64,000 bases of DNA. Source: Strix aluco. Its lineage: Eukaryota; Chordata; Aves; Strigiformes; Strigidae. Within the stretch, counting starts at the first letter, position 1, and every line of letters starts with the position of its first letter. Of the stretch, positions 1 to 12,075 are shown piece by piece. The stretch is from the NCBI RefSeq assembly GCF_031877795.1, contig NC_133935.1:72496303-72560302 (forward strand). The letters are read 5' to 3'. Under the pieces are notes generated by a model, which saw only the letters and a list, made by a program, of their open reading frames with translations, searched no databases and was not told the DNA's origin. A program made the translations under genes and the position numbers.

Positions 1-335
1 TGGCTTTTAGTCTGTGCCTGCTCTCTTCCAATACAAAAGAGAGGATTACCAAGACAACAGACCCAGCTCCTTACTGAGGTTCACATTGGTCATAATGGTC
101 ATAAACCAAAGCAAGAGAGTTCCCAACTGGGTATAAGGAAAAAATTTTGCCCATTAGGACAGTCAAGTATTGGTTGCCCAGAGAGACTGAGGAATCTCCA
201 TCCTCGGAGGTTTTTCCAAGATCTAACTCGATAGAGCCTTGAGCAACCTCGCCTGAATTTAGGTTTGACCCTGCTTTGAGTGGGAGGTTAGATCAGATGA
301 CCTCCCGAGGTCCCTTCAAACTTGAATTAGTCTAA
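1..335 (+). repeat. Old CR1 LINE 3' fragment, running off the window start
   Basis: The sequence reads like the end of CR1 ORF2 and its short 3' UTR in plus orientation. Recognisable blocks are the 'taatggtcataaacc' stretch near 98, 'ggttgcccagagag' near 173-186, 'gaccctgctttgag' near 268 and 'gatgacctcc.gaggtccctt' near 295-315, in the order they have in CR1 copies. The terminal octamer repeats are eroded, so the end near 335 is approximate. No coding frame is intact. It lies inside KIF21A intron 1 in antisense orientation to the gene. The family assignment comes from memory of CR1 sequences, not from an alignment. Confidence 0.75.
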
Positions 336-1523
336 GCTTACCCTTCCAAATCTGTAAGGCTTTACAGTTCATGTGGACACTGTCACATCCCTGTGAATAC
401 ATTCTGATATCTGAATGGGATCATTCAACTATGCTGAATTCAGGACCTGGCACTCGACATGCAGCTTCACAGAATTACAGACAATTGGGATGGAAAAGAG
501 CTGGAAAGGTCAGAGTTTATTCACCCAAGGTAATATCAACTATGTCCAAAATGTTCCCAGCAGTTATCAGTTTGAACTGTTTTTAGAAGTCCACTGTAAG
601 GGCAATTTCACATCTCCACAGACAAACCATTCCAGGACATCCATCCTTACAATAGGAAAATATTTTCTTATCTTTTGCTTTTCTTACTGTAGTTTAAGCC
701 TATTACCTTTTATCCATATCACCTTCAACATGAAGAACAATTTATTCCCTTCTACTTTGTATTTGACTCTAGTTATTTCAAGGCATGTCTCTTAATCTTC
801 ACTCCTCATATCTCACACTATGCAACTGGTCACATTTTCTGGACAAAGTAACTTCCCTTCTCTTTTCAATTTCCCTCTATTAGCCCACATTTTTCTTGAA
901 CTGCAGCACCCAAAACCTAACCCCAGACATCAGTCAAGACATTAGCAGTACCGAACACAGGGTATGCATTACTTTGTACCTTACATAAAAACTCCAATTT
1001 CTATATACATTAGTTTTCTTCTTTTGCCACAATACAACACTGCTGTTTCATGCTTAAATTTTACACATTATTCATGATGACTTGAATTCTTACCTACAGT
1101 AGCAGCACAGAGCACACTGGCCCTTTATTTTCAGTCAAATATCATCCAACATGTAGACCAACACCATTTTATGCAAGTCCCCTTGTCCCAAAGAAGCATC
1201 TCAGCATTCAGCAGTCATGAGAGTTAAAAATCAACAGAAGCATTGGCTTGGCATGGGCCAGCCCTGCTTTTAGGGCTGCAAGAACAGAACAAAGCACTTT
1301 CATCTGAAGCTCTCAGCTGTACAGTGTTTCTTCCTCTTTGGGGCCTACCAAGACTTTACTTGTTGACATTTAGAGAACAATGAAAAGTCCATCTGTTCCT
1401 CAGAAGCTTTGTTAACAATAATGAAATATATCTACAGCTACATTTTAAAATGCAGAGCCAAGACAGTGGGTTAACTAGATGACCAGCCAATGTAGATCAC
1501 TTGGGCGACTGTGTAGGTAAGAA

Positions 1524-1560
1524 AAAGAAAAAAAAACAAAAAAAACCAACCAAGACACCT
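1524..1560. repeat. A-rich low-complexity tract
   Basis: A run of adenines broken by single G and C bases, in KIF21A intron 1. It could be a decayed poly(A) tail, but no retroelement body was recognised next to it. Confidence 0.6.
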
Positions 1561-4500
1561 ACAAAACAAACAAATAATCTACAAACAAAACCCAAAATCT
1601 GAAGCTTTTGAGAGTACAAAAGAAAAAAAGACATTTAATTATACTGATGTTTAATTATCAACTACTTTACCTGTCAATACCGGTTCAGCCCTCTCTCACA
1701 TCTCATTTTTTAGAGCTCACTGAACACCAATCCACTTTTGCTGAACTCAAAGTTCTGCTAGTGAAGATCAAGTGGCAATTTTATTGTTCCTGAGTGATGG
1801 GCTGACTGATTAGACTAGACAGAAGCATAAGCCATGCTCTAAGTGGTATAGCTTGAACAGGTGGCCTCTCCGGCCTACTATCTCTTCAAACACTGTTAAA
1901 AGTAGAATCCTTCTCTTCTCTATCATGTCTAGAAGAATATATATGCAGATATTTACTCCCACTTAACCCAACATGAAAATATTTTTCTGGTCTTTAATGC
2001 GTTTCAAATGGTTTGCTCATAAAACAAATCAACCTTTCCCAAGCGTACCAGCTATTCATGCACATTATACAATTGTAACAAGAAAATACACATGTTTGGA
2101 TGACATCGATATCCCTAGTCTGCAAAGTAATGTGTATAGATAAGACTTAAAAAAACCCACCAAACATTCAAAGGCATCACATTACAGAGCCAGAGTCTAA
2201 AAATAATTATTTCATATGTACTTAAAATTAAAGACCAGACTTCAAAAGGAATGCATTTGAGACCAGGGAGTGAAATAAACCTTACCTGGACAAGTTATGT
2301 AGAGTGACAACTTACCAGGTAAAAAGAGGAGTAGGCAGCTATTTCCTACAGATCAAAGTGTCTGGTACAGGTGTAATTTTTTTTCTCTTCACACAGAAAC
2401 AAATGGTGGGGGGAGAGAGAAACAAAGCCATATACATGCTTTAGCAAAACAATTTTTAATTGTAACACTTTTCATAGAAGGTAATGACTAACTCAGGTAT
2501 TTTAGTAGAAGTTGCTTTTCTCATGATACTACATCATTTATATCACACCATTAAGCATTTACTCTACTTTGAAACTACATCTTTGGCCTTAGGAGCTTAT
2601 GACATAATTCTGAGATGACAATACACAAAGTGTCAGTGGAGCACGTGGAGGGAAAAGCAGGAAAACAGCATTAAAAAAGACAAAAGACTCACTACCTACA
2701 CTCATACCCTCATAAGGGTGGAGATAGGGACATAGAGATTGTGTCCTAGGACAGAATCAAGCACAGACTACGAGAGGCACTGCTGCAGTTGGCAAATATA
2801 TTTAATCAATACTGAGTGAGAGCTTAGCAACTCCAAGATCTTGGGCTAATGAGCTACTCAGAGTGCCACAAAGGGTCTCAGGACTCAACTCCCAATTAGT
2901 CCATGCTGAAGGGAAGAAATGTTCAACAAAATGAATGCTAAGAATTATTGGCTTTGAAAAACAAAGTTTATTAGATAAGTAACTTCTTCATTTTCAATAT
3001 TTTGCAGAAGTTATAAAAAAAGACATCTTACTTAAGTCAGTCTATCTTAGTATCTTTTATTCCAAGAAGATGCAGTCTCATATGCAACATGGTACCAAAT
3101 GCTTCAAACAAAGTGGCTTATCTAGGTTCCTACATTCTATACAATACTAAGGGTTATACTGTACATGGGACATTTCTTAGCAAGCTTGCTAGTGACCCCA
3201 GAATTATGCAAGACTATTTCATTATTTCCAATATATTTCTAGGGGATACTCTTACATTTTAAACTATTACTGGTGGCTTGCATAACCTTTCAATTAACAT
3301 TGCTAACAAGTCACATACTTCAATATAGTCTCTTGACCAACATTAATATGTCCCCTTAACTTTGCTTTAGCAGTATTAAGCAAAAGACAACTAACATGGT
3401 TAGAAGTGGGAGGGGAAAAAAATAGTCAATTAAAATAATGAAAAAAATACACAGGCTTAAACAAAGAAAATAACCAAGTGGTTGGAAAACTGACCAAAGA
3501 TGTGGAAGACCTTTTGTTCAAGATCCCAGATGAAATTAGACCAGGTAAACAGAGAAGCCTGTTTGATCAAACTCTTCCATTATCAAAAGAAACCAAGGCA
3601 GAAAAGATAAAAAAAAGTGTCAGACTTTAAGACGTCTGATGAAAGAGAAAGATTTTCTGTCTGGTCCTATTAGCTATAACCTTCCATGTGTTCAGCTGTG
3701 GTAGCTGACCAGTCATGTTAAAGCATGCTACAACCCTTTAACTCTTACCCACCTTGAGAATCATGTTTTATTCATGTTTTTAAAGGATCGATTATGTTGA
3801 ACATAAGTGAAAGGGAAAATAAGTATACTGTAGCTTTGAAGGACACAAAAGAAAACATTTCAAGAAACCTGGAATATTTAAGAGTGAATATAGAAAAACT
3901 ACAGTAAATCTAAGATGTCCTGCAAAATTAGGTATTTGCTAACCAGCTGAACTATGCAGAGTTCCTGTAACAGCATGAATGCAGGAACCACCAGTGAGAC
4001 ATCAAAAATTACCTAGACAACAAATCCTTTAATCCATTTTTTAAATCCGACAATGGAAATGCACTATTCAACTTGAATGCATATTAATTGCTGTGTATAC
4101 TAGAACAATATTATAACCTTTTACTAAGGTTTTGTTGCTCTCAGGTTTTTGTGTTGAAACTCCACAGTAAAGAGGCTCAAAAGATATGTCATTCATTTTT
4201 GTCAGGTAGACTTAAAGACCTAAAGATTCTTAAAGGATGCATTGTCCCAAACAGCAAGCCTAGCATTTGTCAGCTGATACAAAAAAAAAATTCTTTAAAC
4301 AAAAATTAATTATTCCAGCAGTAGCCAACTTTACCAAATCTGTTGAGGATACTAACAAAAATAAAGGACCAGATGGTACCCCCTTCTCATTACTTCTTTC
4401 CATATAGAGTCTATCCAAGAAATATTTTATGTTAATCAATCATTAGCTCTGAATCAGCAGTTTTTCACATTTTAAAATACATATTGAACAGACCTTCCCT

Positions 4501-7500
4501 ACACATCGAACTCACTGTGACGCTGACCTTAAAATCCTTTCACCATTCTCCATTTGCATCTTGTTGCTATGGTAAACACATAAAACAAGAGAACATGTTT
4601 GAAAAACAAGGCTGCGTTTCTCCCTTTAGTCACACTAGAGCAGACATATGTATTTCAGGAAAGTTTCACTAGGGAAACGTGGAAATAAACATGGAGAACT
4701 ACAAAAAAGGAGGAAGGATGGGAAGAAAATGAACAAAGATTTAAAACCATTTTAGAGGAGAAGGGAAAGAAAGCACAAGAAAGTCACAGCTTATGTAGTT
4801 ACTCTTGCTGGACTTGTTCAGATCTGGTTTGATTTCTAATTAAACTTTCTTGTTCACCAGTTCAAATGATACTTTTAACTCCTTGCAAGTATTTTATATG
4901 GGAATAATATTAGCATAACAAAAAATTCTCTGCTCCAGCAGCCGCAAATACAGTGGAATATTGAACCTTTAACAGAAAAAAATGCACCTAAAACGGCCTG
5001 ATTTCCCCAGTAGTAATCAGGCAACAGAACATGAAAGCAAGAATTCCAGCAGCCACTTCTGAGTGGGCAGCAAGGACGATTTACAAGATGCTTAGAGCAA
5101 ATAAAGGGAAAGTAGAGGGAAGGAGCAAGGCTCCCTTGATCCCAAGCAGAAGGGCCATTCAATTACTACAGAAGAATTTACAGAAGTCACACAGAAAAAC
5201 TTGAGATATGAAGCCTTGAGTTTAGTAATAAAGGAATGGCTGTGCCAACAATATAAATCCTAACTCTTCATAGAGCATAAGTAGTAAAGAAAACACCATT
5301 AAATGGAAATTGGCAACTAACTCAATGGATTTTCAAAGCAAACTCCCAAGTCTTCTACAAACTTTGGGAAATGCCAAGTTAAAAATAGAATTCATCCACA
5401 AGCATGAACAGACCACTCATGCACACCACCCATTGCTTTTTCTTCTTCCTAAATTCAGGACATATCCATCTTTTGGCAAGGAATACATGACAACAAGGAA
5501 AATGTCCAACTAGTACTCCATCAAAGAATGTGTTTACATCATATGAGTTGGTGGAAAGGAAAGTTCATTTCCTAGAAAGCAAGATCACAGATTTCAGCCT
5601 GCCCCAAGCAATATCAGTTACGGATGATCAAGTCAGAGATGATGAAACCAGAATTAATTCAGCAGCAGATGGTGTCCTGCCTTTTTTTCAGCTAAAATGC
5701 AAAACATATGGACCGGGTGGAGTAAAGTTTCAGTGAAGGACAAGGGAATGTTTGTTTAAGTCAGAGAGCAAAGAGAAACATCAAAACTAACAAAAGATAT
5801 GCAACATGAGCTTTCCAAAAACAAGATCTTTTTTGTAGCTTTCCATTAACAGACTCTCTCTCCAAAAGAGGTATTTCCCAATGCCTAACATGTCCCCCAA
5901 AAATTACTATTTAATACTGTTGAACAATTTTTGTCTTTGGTGGGGCATACTTGCATACTGATAGACTGCTGAACTTCATCAATACAGTTACTTTGAGACA
6001 TTTTCCCAAAAAACCTTTCACAGCTTCACATGATTACAGATAGGTAAAAACTATTGTCTAATAAAGGGAAAACTTTGGTTCATTTTAAGGAGCCAGTGGG
6101 TAGTATTGTAATTACTGCTGTTGCTTTTCTAGTTACAGAATGATTTATGAGAATGTTTAGCAGTGTATGCCAAGTACGAAATGAGTACCTCTGCCGTTCA
6201 GAGTTTATGATATATACCACAGCATACATGGCCATTCATCTGACATTTGAGGATTTATTCATGGTAGGGTAGGAAGCTTAAACACAGCTGTAAGTGTTTG
6301 CAGAACAGCAGCCCAAGAAAGAAAAATCAATTTCAACAGCCAAAGTGCTTCAAAACACACCTATCAAAAGAGACAGGTTCCTTCCACTCAGCTGCTTCTT
6401 TACTAGTATATTTAAGAGTAGCTGGATCTAACACAGAGAACTTCAGTGTAAAAGCTATTAGAAGAAAATGCTGAAAAAGAGAAATGCAAAAAGATGAAAA
6501 GGTAGAGGGAGGCACGACAACAACAAACAGCAGAATTAGTATGGGCAGAAAAAACACACAGAGACTAGCAAAGGAGAAAAAGAAATGCAGAAGAGGTCCA
6601 ACTGCTCACATAGGTCAAGAACTGGGGGTATGAAAAGAAGAAATCAGTGTTCTCATAAACTTTTGCATGGAAGCCTACAGTTACAAGGAATGAACATATC
6701 CCATTTGCCTTGTCAAAAGTTAACACTTCATCCTGATTTCATGCCACAAGCAGCTTGCTTAGTTGCAAAAATCTCTGTTCCTAAATTGAATTAGTAATCA
6801 ATATGTTTTTCTAGAGTACTTCATCTCCTTTTGGAATACCAGAAGCAGAACCTGGTGATTTTAATTGAGCGGCCACACATATTACTCCCTCTGTTACTAG
6901 AAAAGTTTCCCGGTAGAACATTACATTTCGCACACATAATTTCCATACTTGGCAACATCAACATTTCACCTCTATGAAGCAGTGTCACAATGTATTGCAG
7001 ATACCCGGGGCAGGTACCAGAAGGAAACTTTAGATGATTCAGGGCAGAGCTGGGTGTCCAGATCCCACAGTCTCTCTACATACATGAGGAGGAAGGTAGC
7101 AACACTCCCCTTCTTTGCTTGAGGGATGAAACACAAACCAGATGTCAATCACAGCAGATGAAGCAGTAGCAGTGACATACTCTTGACAAAGCAGGGAAGA
7201 AGGCACATATACACAAACATACCAAGGATGATGAAAAGTGGAAACTTTCACTGCTCTGCTCTTCAATGCTCAGTGATGTTAAACGTATCTGATTACAAAA
7301 TACCATCCCCTAACTCCTCTCTCCCCTGGTTCTTTGCATTCAGCCCATTAACACAGTTTCAACTAAGCTTCATCTTTCACAATGACAACGTGCCCAATGC
7401 CAAAGCCCTGTTTCCTTTAGGTTCACTATCTGGCACTTCATGTCCCATTACTGTCCACTCCACCTGAGGCGTCACCCAAGCATGTCTGAGTGACCATCTT

Positions 7501-10242
7501 ACTTTTCTCAACTACTGGTCAGCCTTCACAGCTATTCATATTTTCACATTGTTCTTCATTATTTCTCCTTCTGTTTTCAGATAGCATCTTAAAAGGCAGT
7601 ATTACAAATCAACACTGAAGCTTATCATCTATATGTCTGGGGCCTCCACTGACTCAGAGTGAATCAAGGCTATCTTCCTCCTTTGGAGGACTATAAGATA
7701 GATGTTTACTTCAGTGTTCTACATTGTTATGTCTTCTCCATAACGGAATCCAAATAACAGACAGCCTTCCATGCTTTATCAGATAATAGTCCTCCATGCA
7801 AGCCTTCTAGTGAGCTCTAGCCAAAAACTTCTGCTCTCCAAGAGACTTCCCTTGTTTAGCATGTATCCAAAAATGCAAAGGACTGAAGTCTAACTTTCTT
7901 GTCTTCTTAGAGCATCACTGCTAGGACGTCCTAACCCTATGGCTCCAAGCCATATGGAGTGAGGGTAGGCACTAACTGTTACCTCTCCTGTCGGAGCTAT
8001 TTCAGTTCCTATGACACAGCCCAGGTCTGGTTGGTAAAAGTAAGCATAATTCTGACCTAATGGTTATGGGCACTGACTGCAGTGACCCCATCCAGTCCCT
8101 GGATACCAAATACAATGACTGTCTAAAATGCAATACCGACATAGACTACTGGCTGTTGAGGATATCAGTCTTAGGTGAGAACTTCATCTACCCAACATGT
8201 CTGAAGCCTGCGCTCTGTATTTTAGCTGTGGACACCACTAAAGTGGCAAGACACACAAGAATTAGAACTGTAATCTAAGTCCTTTTGTGGACTTGGTTCC
8301 AGAAACAGTTGTCTAAGATGTTTCATAGACTTTGGGTCAAAAGTTAGTTTTCATATGCTTAAAAGACATTTACAAAAGCAAGACAGCAACTTTAGATTTA
8401 CAAAAAAGATAGCTGTTTTTTCTTTTAAACGTGAAAAGCTATCTGAGTAGATAACTATCATGGGGGAGCTCTGATTTTATCTGAAAATAGACACTATACA
8501 CAGTCAAACAGAGAGCAAAGGTCTTTGTTGAAGTTGCGCACCATCATCAGAATTGTAAGTCCACAAGTCTTTCAGTGAGGGGATGACAAAAGAGAAAGAA
8601 TTTTTTTGTTAATTGGGGAATTTACCATTAGTCGCTGGATTATCTGCCAAACTATTTTCAGCTTTCATGCTTCACTAAACAGGAGTATTTAGCTCATCAT
8701 TCACAAACCCATTATTACACTAAAGAAAATGGGGAGCAATTAGCATACAAGATGATAGCTTAAAGGTGGTGCTAATTGAAAAGAATGAAGTATTTTTTAA
8801 TCCTGCTGTATACAATTAAATGAGATAACCAGGTTCTGGAAAAACAATTTGCTAAACAATTTCAGTGATGTCTATTCTATAACCTGTGTTTAAAGTTTAA
8901 GCAAGTTCAGCTTTGCACTAAGTTCAGTGCAATATGCCTTGGCAGTATCTTACTTCAGTTACTACCGCAGGGCTTGCAAATTAAAAGCTGGTCCTGCTGC
9001 AGAGCAAGCCTTGTTCAGGAAACATACATACAAAAACAGCGACTAATTCATCACAACAGTGGAGATCATCACTGAACTAAGCTGAAGTTCCCAAACAGAA
9101 CTGAAGAACAAAACCAACAAGGAAACAGAATGTAATATTCATAATGCACGGCACAGCATGGCACTGATACACAGCGAGTTGCAAGACCAGTTGAATTACA
9201 GGACTGTGCAAAATACACAACCAGAAATAATAGAAAACCATCTACAAAGAGCTACTGGTAGAAAAAAAAAAAAATGTGCATGCTTTGGTTCATGATTTCT
9301 AAGCAGAGAGAGAAATCTTGTCCATGAATAGTTAATCTGCCAAAAGGAAGAAAGCAGACAAGGAGGAAAGGTGCAATTCGTCATTACTAGTGAACTGCAC
9401 TAACATAAGATATTAGTTAGAAAATTATATTACAGAAATATGCCTTGTAACATTAGGGATTTGTTTTCAAGAGCTACAGCTGGGTGATTTTAATTAACTT
9501 TTACAAATTCTTTGCCATGTATTATTTCCAATCTATTTATTACATACCTAAAACTAGAAACATATTTGCACCAGTAGGTTTTATTTAATTCCTAGCTGCA
9601 ACAAACCTCTGTATTTGTAAATGAACTTCTACATCACTATTTTTTTTGGCTCAGAACATATTTAATATTTTCTGCAAATGACAGAGCAGTCTGTAAACCT
9701 GTAACACACCCTATTTTTAGGATCACACCTATCTCATATTTTCCTTTTTAAAAATACGCCTAATTATGCTTTAGAATAATACCTCCCTGTACTTTATGTG
9801 AAAAATGCTTCAAGAGATAACAACACTCACAAAAGCATCTCTCCCCATGGAAAATGCTACTGCAATCGGCAAGCAGACTTTAATGAGCAACTGCAGCATA
9901 CACCCCATGTTATCATGCAGGGGCGGTGTTTCTCTGTTTACTGAAAATGTTATTGAACCGTTCCCCCCACACGCACATACCAACAACTGCATGCAGTAAC
10001 ATCGCTTATTCCTACACCCTTCAGAGAAAACACGATCCACCCTCTTTGTCTTCCTGCACAATCCTTGAATTATCTCCTAAAGTGAGATGTATGTAGTGGT
10101 TCCAAGGACCCACGGGTAGATAGAGACCTTCCCCTAAGGTCTGATTTCTTGTGGCATCCAAGTGCGTCAGCATATAATATAAACTTCTTTAAAGAAAATA
10201 AATAAATCATCATTCAGTATCACTAGTAAAACTCAAATATTG

Positions 10243-10292
10243 ACATGCATATACATATATACACGCATATATATATACACGCGTATATTTTT
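10243..10292. repeat. TA/CA-type microsatellite
   Basis: An alternating purine-pyrimidine tract in which 'atatatacacgc'-like units recur two to three times, followed by a T run. It is a simple repeat in KIF21A intron 1, about 0.8 kb from exon 1. Confidence 0.8.
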
Positions 10293-11094
10293 TTTTCCTC
10301 ATGTTTGAATTACATAAAGACATCTTGAAAATTAAGGCATCCGTGGGCTAATCTGGAAGTTCTTCAAACAATCAAATAATATCTTCACATAGAAAACCAA
10401 GAAGAGCCAAGAGTTCACTGACGAACAAGATTTTTATCTCTGATAAAAGAGTAATTTGAATTAGCTGATGTTTTAAAGTGATATAGGCTCCACTCCCATT
10501 ATGACTTCTACATATACCCAATCTCATTTACTGCGAGCAGCCTCATGGAAGTCCATCCCTCCCGGTATGTAAGGTTAGGCACAGCCTCCGTGGGATAAAA
10601 GCTTTTATCCTTCTAAAAATATCAGTCTGCCAGGATCCACGGTCGCAAAGCTCCGTGATGCAGACGGCATCGCTACAGTCTAGGGGCTGCTTTACTTCCA
10701 TGAGTAAGCACTTACAGCACCGGGCTATAATTAGTTGGAATATTTTTAAGGTCACTGCTGAAAATTAGAGAGAAATGACTGAGAAAGACCTCAGAATGAG
10801 GGTTTTTTCCTCCCCTTTGATTATTTCCATCTGTTGCAAGGAAAACGGGGCTCAGCAGGAGCCGAGGTGATACACTCTTTCTGCAGGGAAGATGTCCCTC
10901 GCTGCTGTCCCTGTGCGGCGACGCCGCTTCCCGCGGGTGGGGAACTCGCACGCCCGCACTGCCCGCGCAGAGGGCCCGCTCCACAGGGCACGGCCGGCCG
11001 CGGTCACCCGTGACCGGGCGTGAGGGCCCGCGGGGAGTGCTCCCCCCCGACCCCGATCCCCGACCGCCGCAGGAGGGGCGGCGCCGCCGCTTAC

Positions 11095-11138
11095 CTGACC
11101 GCCACCCGCACCGAGCTCTCGTCCTGGCCGGCCGACAT
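11095..11138 (-). CDS. KIF21A: KIF21A coding exon 1 (N-terminus of kinesin-like protein KIF21A)
   Basis: The minus strand encodes MSAGQDESSVRVAVR up to a splice donor (AG|GTAAGC, donor GT at 11094-11093). The final arginine codon is split after two bases. The segment DESSVRVAVR is the conserved start of KIF21A, just before the kinesin motor domain (human begins MLGAPDESSVRVAVR). KIF21A is a kinesin-4 family plus-end-directed microtubule motor that acts in axons and at the cell cortex, where it limits microtubule growth; human mutations cause congenital fibrosis of the extraocular muscles. The start is the ATG at 11138-11136, in a good Kozak context (GCACCATGT). The same frame is open upstream to about 11276 but has no ATG there, so 11138 is preferred. 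The rest of the gene lies beyond the left edge. Confidence 0.9.
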
Positions 11139-11251
11139 GGTGCCGGCGGGCAGGCGAGGGGCGGTCGCCAGCCTTGCCGGGAGCGGCGGGTGCTGCCGGG
11201 CCGAGGAGGGGCCCGCCGGAGAGGAATGGGGGCACTGCTGCAGCTGCCCCC

Positions 11252-11293
11252 TCACCTCCTCCTCCTGCTCCGCCACCTCCTCTCTCCAGCCAT
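11252..11293 (-). other. Upstream ORF in the probable KIF21A 5' UTR
   Basis: A short ATG-initiated frame encodes MAGERRWRSRRRR followed by a stop. It ends 113 bases before the KIF21A start codon and is in a different frame. Its start context (AAAATGG) has A at -3 and G at +4, which is strong. If transcription starts upstream of 11293, ribosomes would meet this ORF first and it could lower KIF21A translation. Whether it is in the mRNA depends on the unknown cap site. Confidence 0.45.
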
Positions 11294-11434
11294 TTTAGGT
11301 GCCTGAATGAATAGGTAGGAGCCGCGGCAGCGCAGGGCGGTTCGCGCCGCTCCTCCTCCTACCCCCCGCCCCGCTCCGGCCCTTCCAGTCCCTGGGCGGG
11401 GAGCGCTGTCAGTCAGCCCGCCCGGGCGGAGGGA

Positions 11435-11566
11435 CGGGCCCCGGGGTCCGGCCCCCCCCTGCCCCGCCGGGGTCCGTCTCCCCCCGCCGCCCCGCCGGGG
11501 TCCGTCTCCGCCCCCCCGCCCCGCCGGGGTCCGTCTCCGCCCCCCGCCCCGCCGGGGTCCGGCCGC
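11435..11566. repeat. GC-rich minisatellite, 28-29 bp unit, four copies
   Basis: The motif 'ccccgccggggtccg' starts at 11462, 11490, 11519 and 11547, giving a regular 28-29 bp period with C-rich spacers. A more degenerate copy precedes it at about 11437. The array sits within the CpG island upstream of KIF21A exon 1. The copies are nearly identical, which suggests recent expansion or ongoing homogenisation. Confidence 0.85.
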
Positions 11567-11654
11567 CGCGCGCCCGCTCCAGCCGCAATGCGTCAGCAGG
11601 CCCCGCCCCGGGCGGTCGGCGGCGCGCGCCTCAGGGGCCTCTGCTGGCGCGCTG

Positions 11655-12075
11655 CTGTTCACCACACTCCACACACCGCATCCCCGCACACACCCGCCTC
11701 TCCACACACACGCACTCCTCACACGCAGCCCTTTCCACACACGCCTCCCGCACAGCCACCTCCTCACACACCCCTTTACACACACGCCTGCAGTGCACAC
11801 CCTCCGCGCACAGCTCTTCTCACGCGTGCACCCTCACATAGCCCCACACGCACTTCTTGCACGCGCACCTACACACTGGCAGCTGTGGGCACACGCGACG
11901 CCGCTCATGGCGTCTGGCTTACACGTGCCTCGTCCCGCACACTTACGCACGCGTGGCACTTGCACACCAGCTCCACACGTGCAGCTCGTCCCCCCACAGT
12001 TCTCCACTCATGCTGTCAACACGCACAGCTCTCGCACACGCAGGTGCACAGCCACACACGAGGGCTCTGCACACA
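11655..12075. repeat. CAC/ACAC-rich low-complexity tract
   Basis: About 420 bases made largely of irregular 'cacacac' clusters separated by C/T-rich words, with G scarce except in CG dinucleotides. The plus-strand frames through it (His-Thr-Pro-rich translations) follow from the repeat and are not a gene. It directly abuts the KIF21A CpG island. The pattern is a degenerate minisatellite rather than a clean dinucleotide array. Confidence 0.8.

Larger units (their letters stand above)
336..11094 (-). other. KIF21A: KIF21A intron 1 (partial; 3' end outside window)
   Basis: This stretch follows the splice donor of KIF21A exon 1 in the direction of transcription. I looked for the next exon, which should encode the conserved kinesin-motor start after the AVR junction (the region containing FTFDYVFD), and saw nothing resembling it on the minus strand, so the whole stretch is read as intron 1. 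It is AT-rich and holds A-rich tracts (about 1525-1560) and a TA/CA-type microsatellite (10243-10292). The open frames here are short, overlap on both strands and show no recognisable domain. No other gene or RNA was recognised. Confidence 0.7.
10890..11645 (-). promoter_or_regulatory. KIF21A: CpG island and probable promoter of KIF21A
   Basis: Base composition changes sharply here from AT-rich flanks to very GC- and CpG-rich sequence. The island contains the first coding exon of KIF21A, GC boxes such as 'ccccgcccc' at 11601-11609, and a CRE/MARE-like 'tgcgtcagca' at 11589-11598. I saw no clear TATA box, which fits a housekeeping-type dispersed promoter. Transcription should run leftward, with the start site somewhere between exon 1 and about 11.6 kb; the exact cap site cannot be read from sequence. 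The island also carries a four-copy GC minisatellite. A divergent transcript to the right is possible for a CpG-island promoter, but no gene is visible there. Confidence 0.8.

Noticed and set aside
1..11094. KIF21A exon 2 in the left part of the window
   Set aside because: I looked for the kinesin motor start on the minus strand and found no match; intron 1 is probably long. A profile search would be more reliable than reading.
11091..11276. Longer N-terminus for KIF21A starting near 11276
   Set aside because: The frame is open but the apparent start is a GTG, and there is no in-frame ATG before 11138. The conserved protein start fits 11138.
11252..11800. Minus-strand open frame of 182 codons, Arg/Gly-rich
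   Set aside because: It is produced by the GC-rich minisatellite and CpG island composition. Only its last 13 codons, starting at an ATG at 11293, are kept as a uORF.
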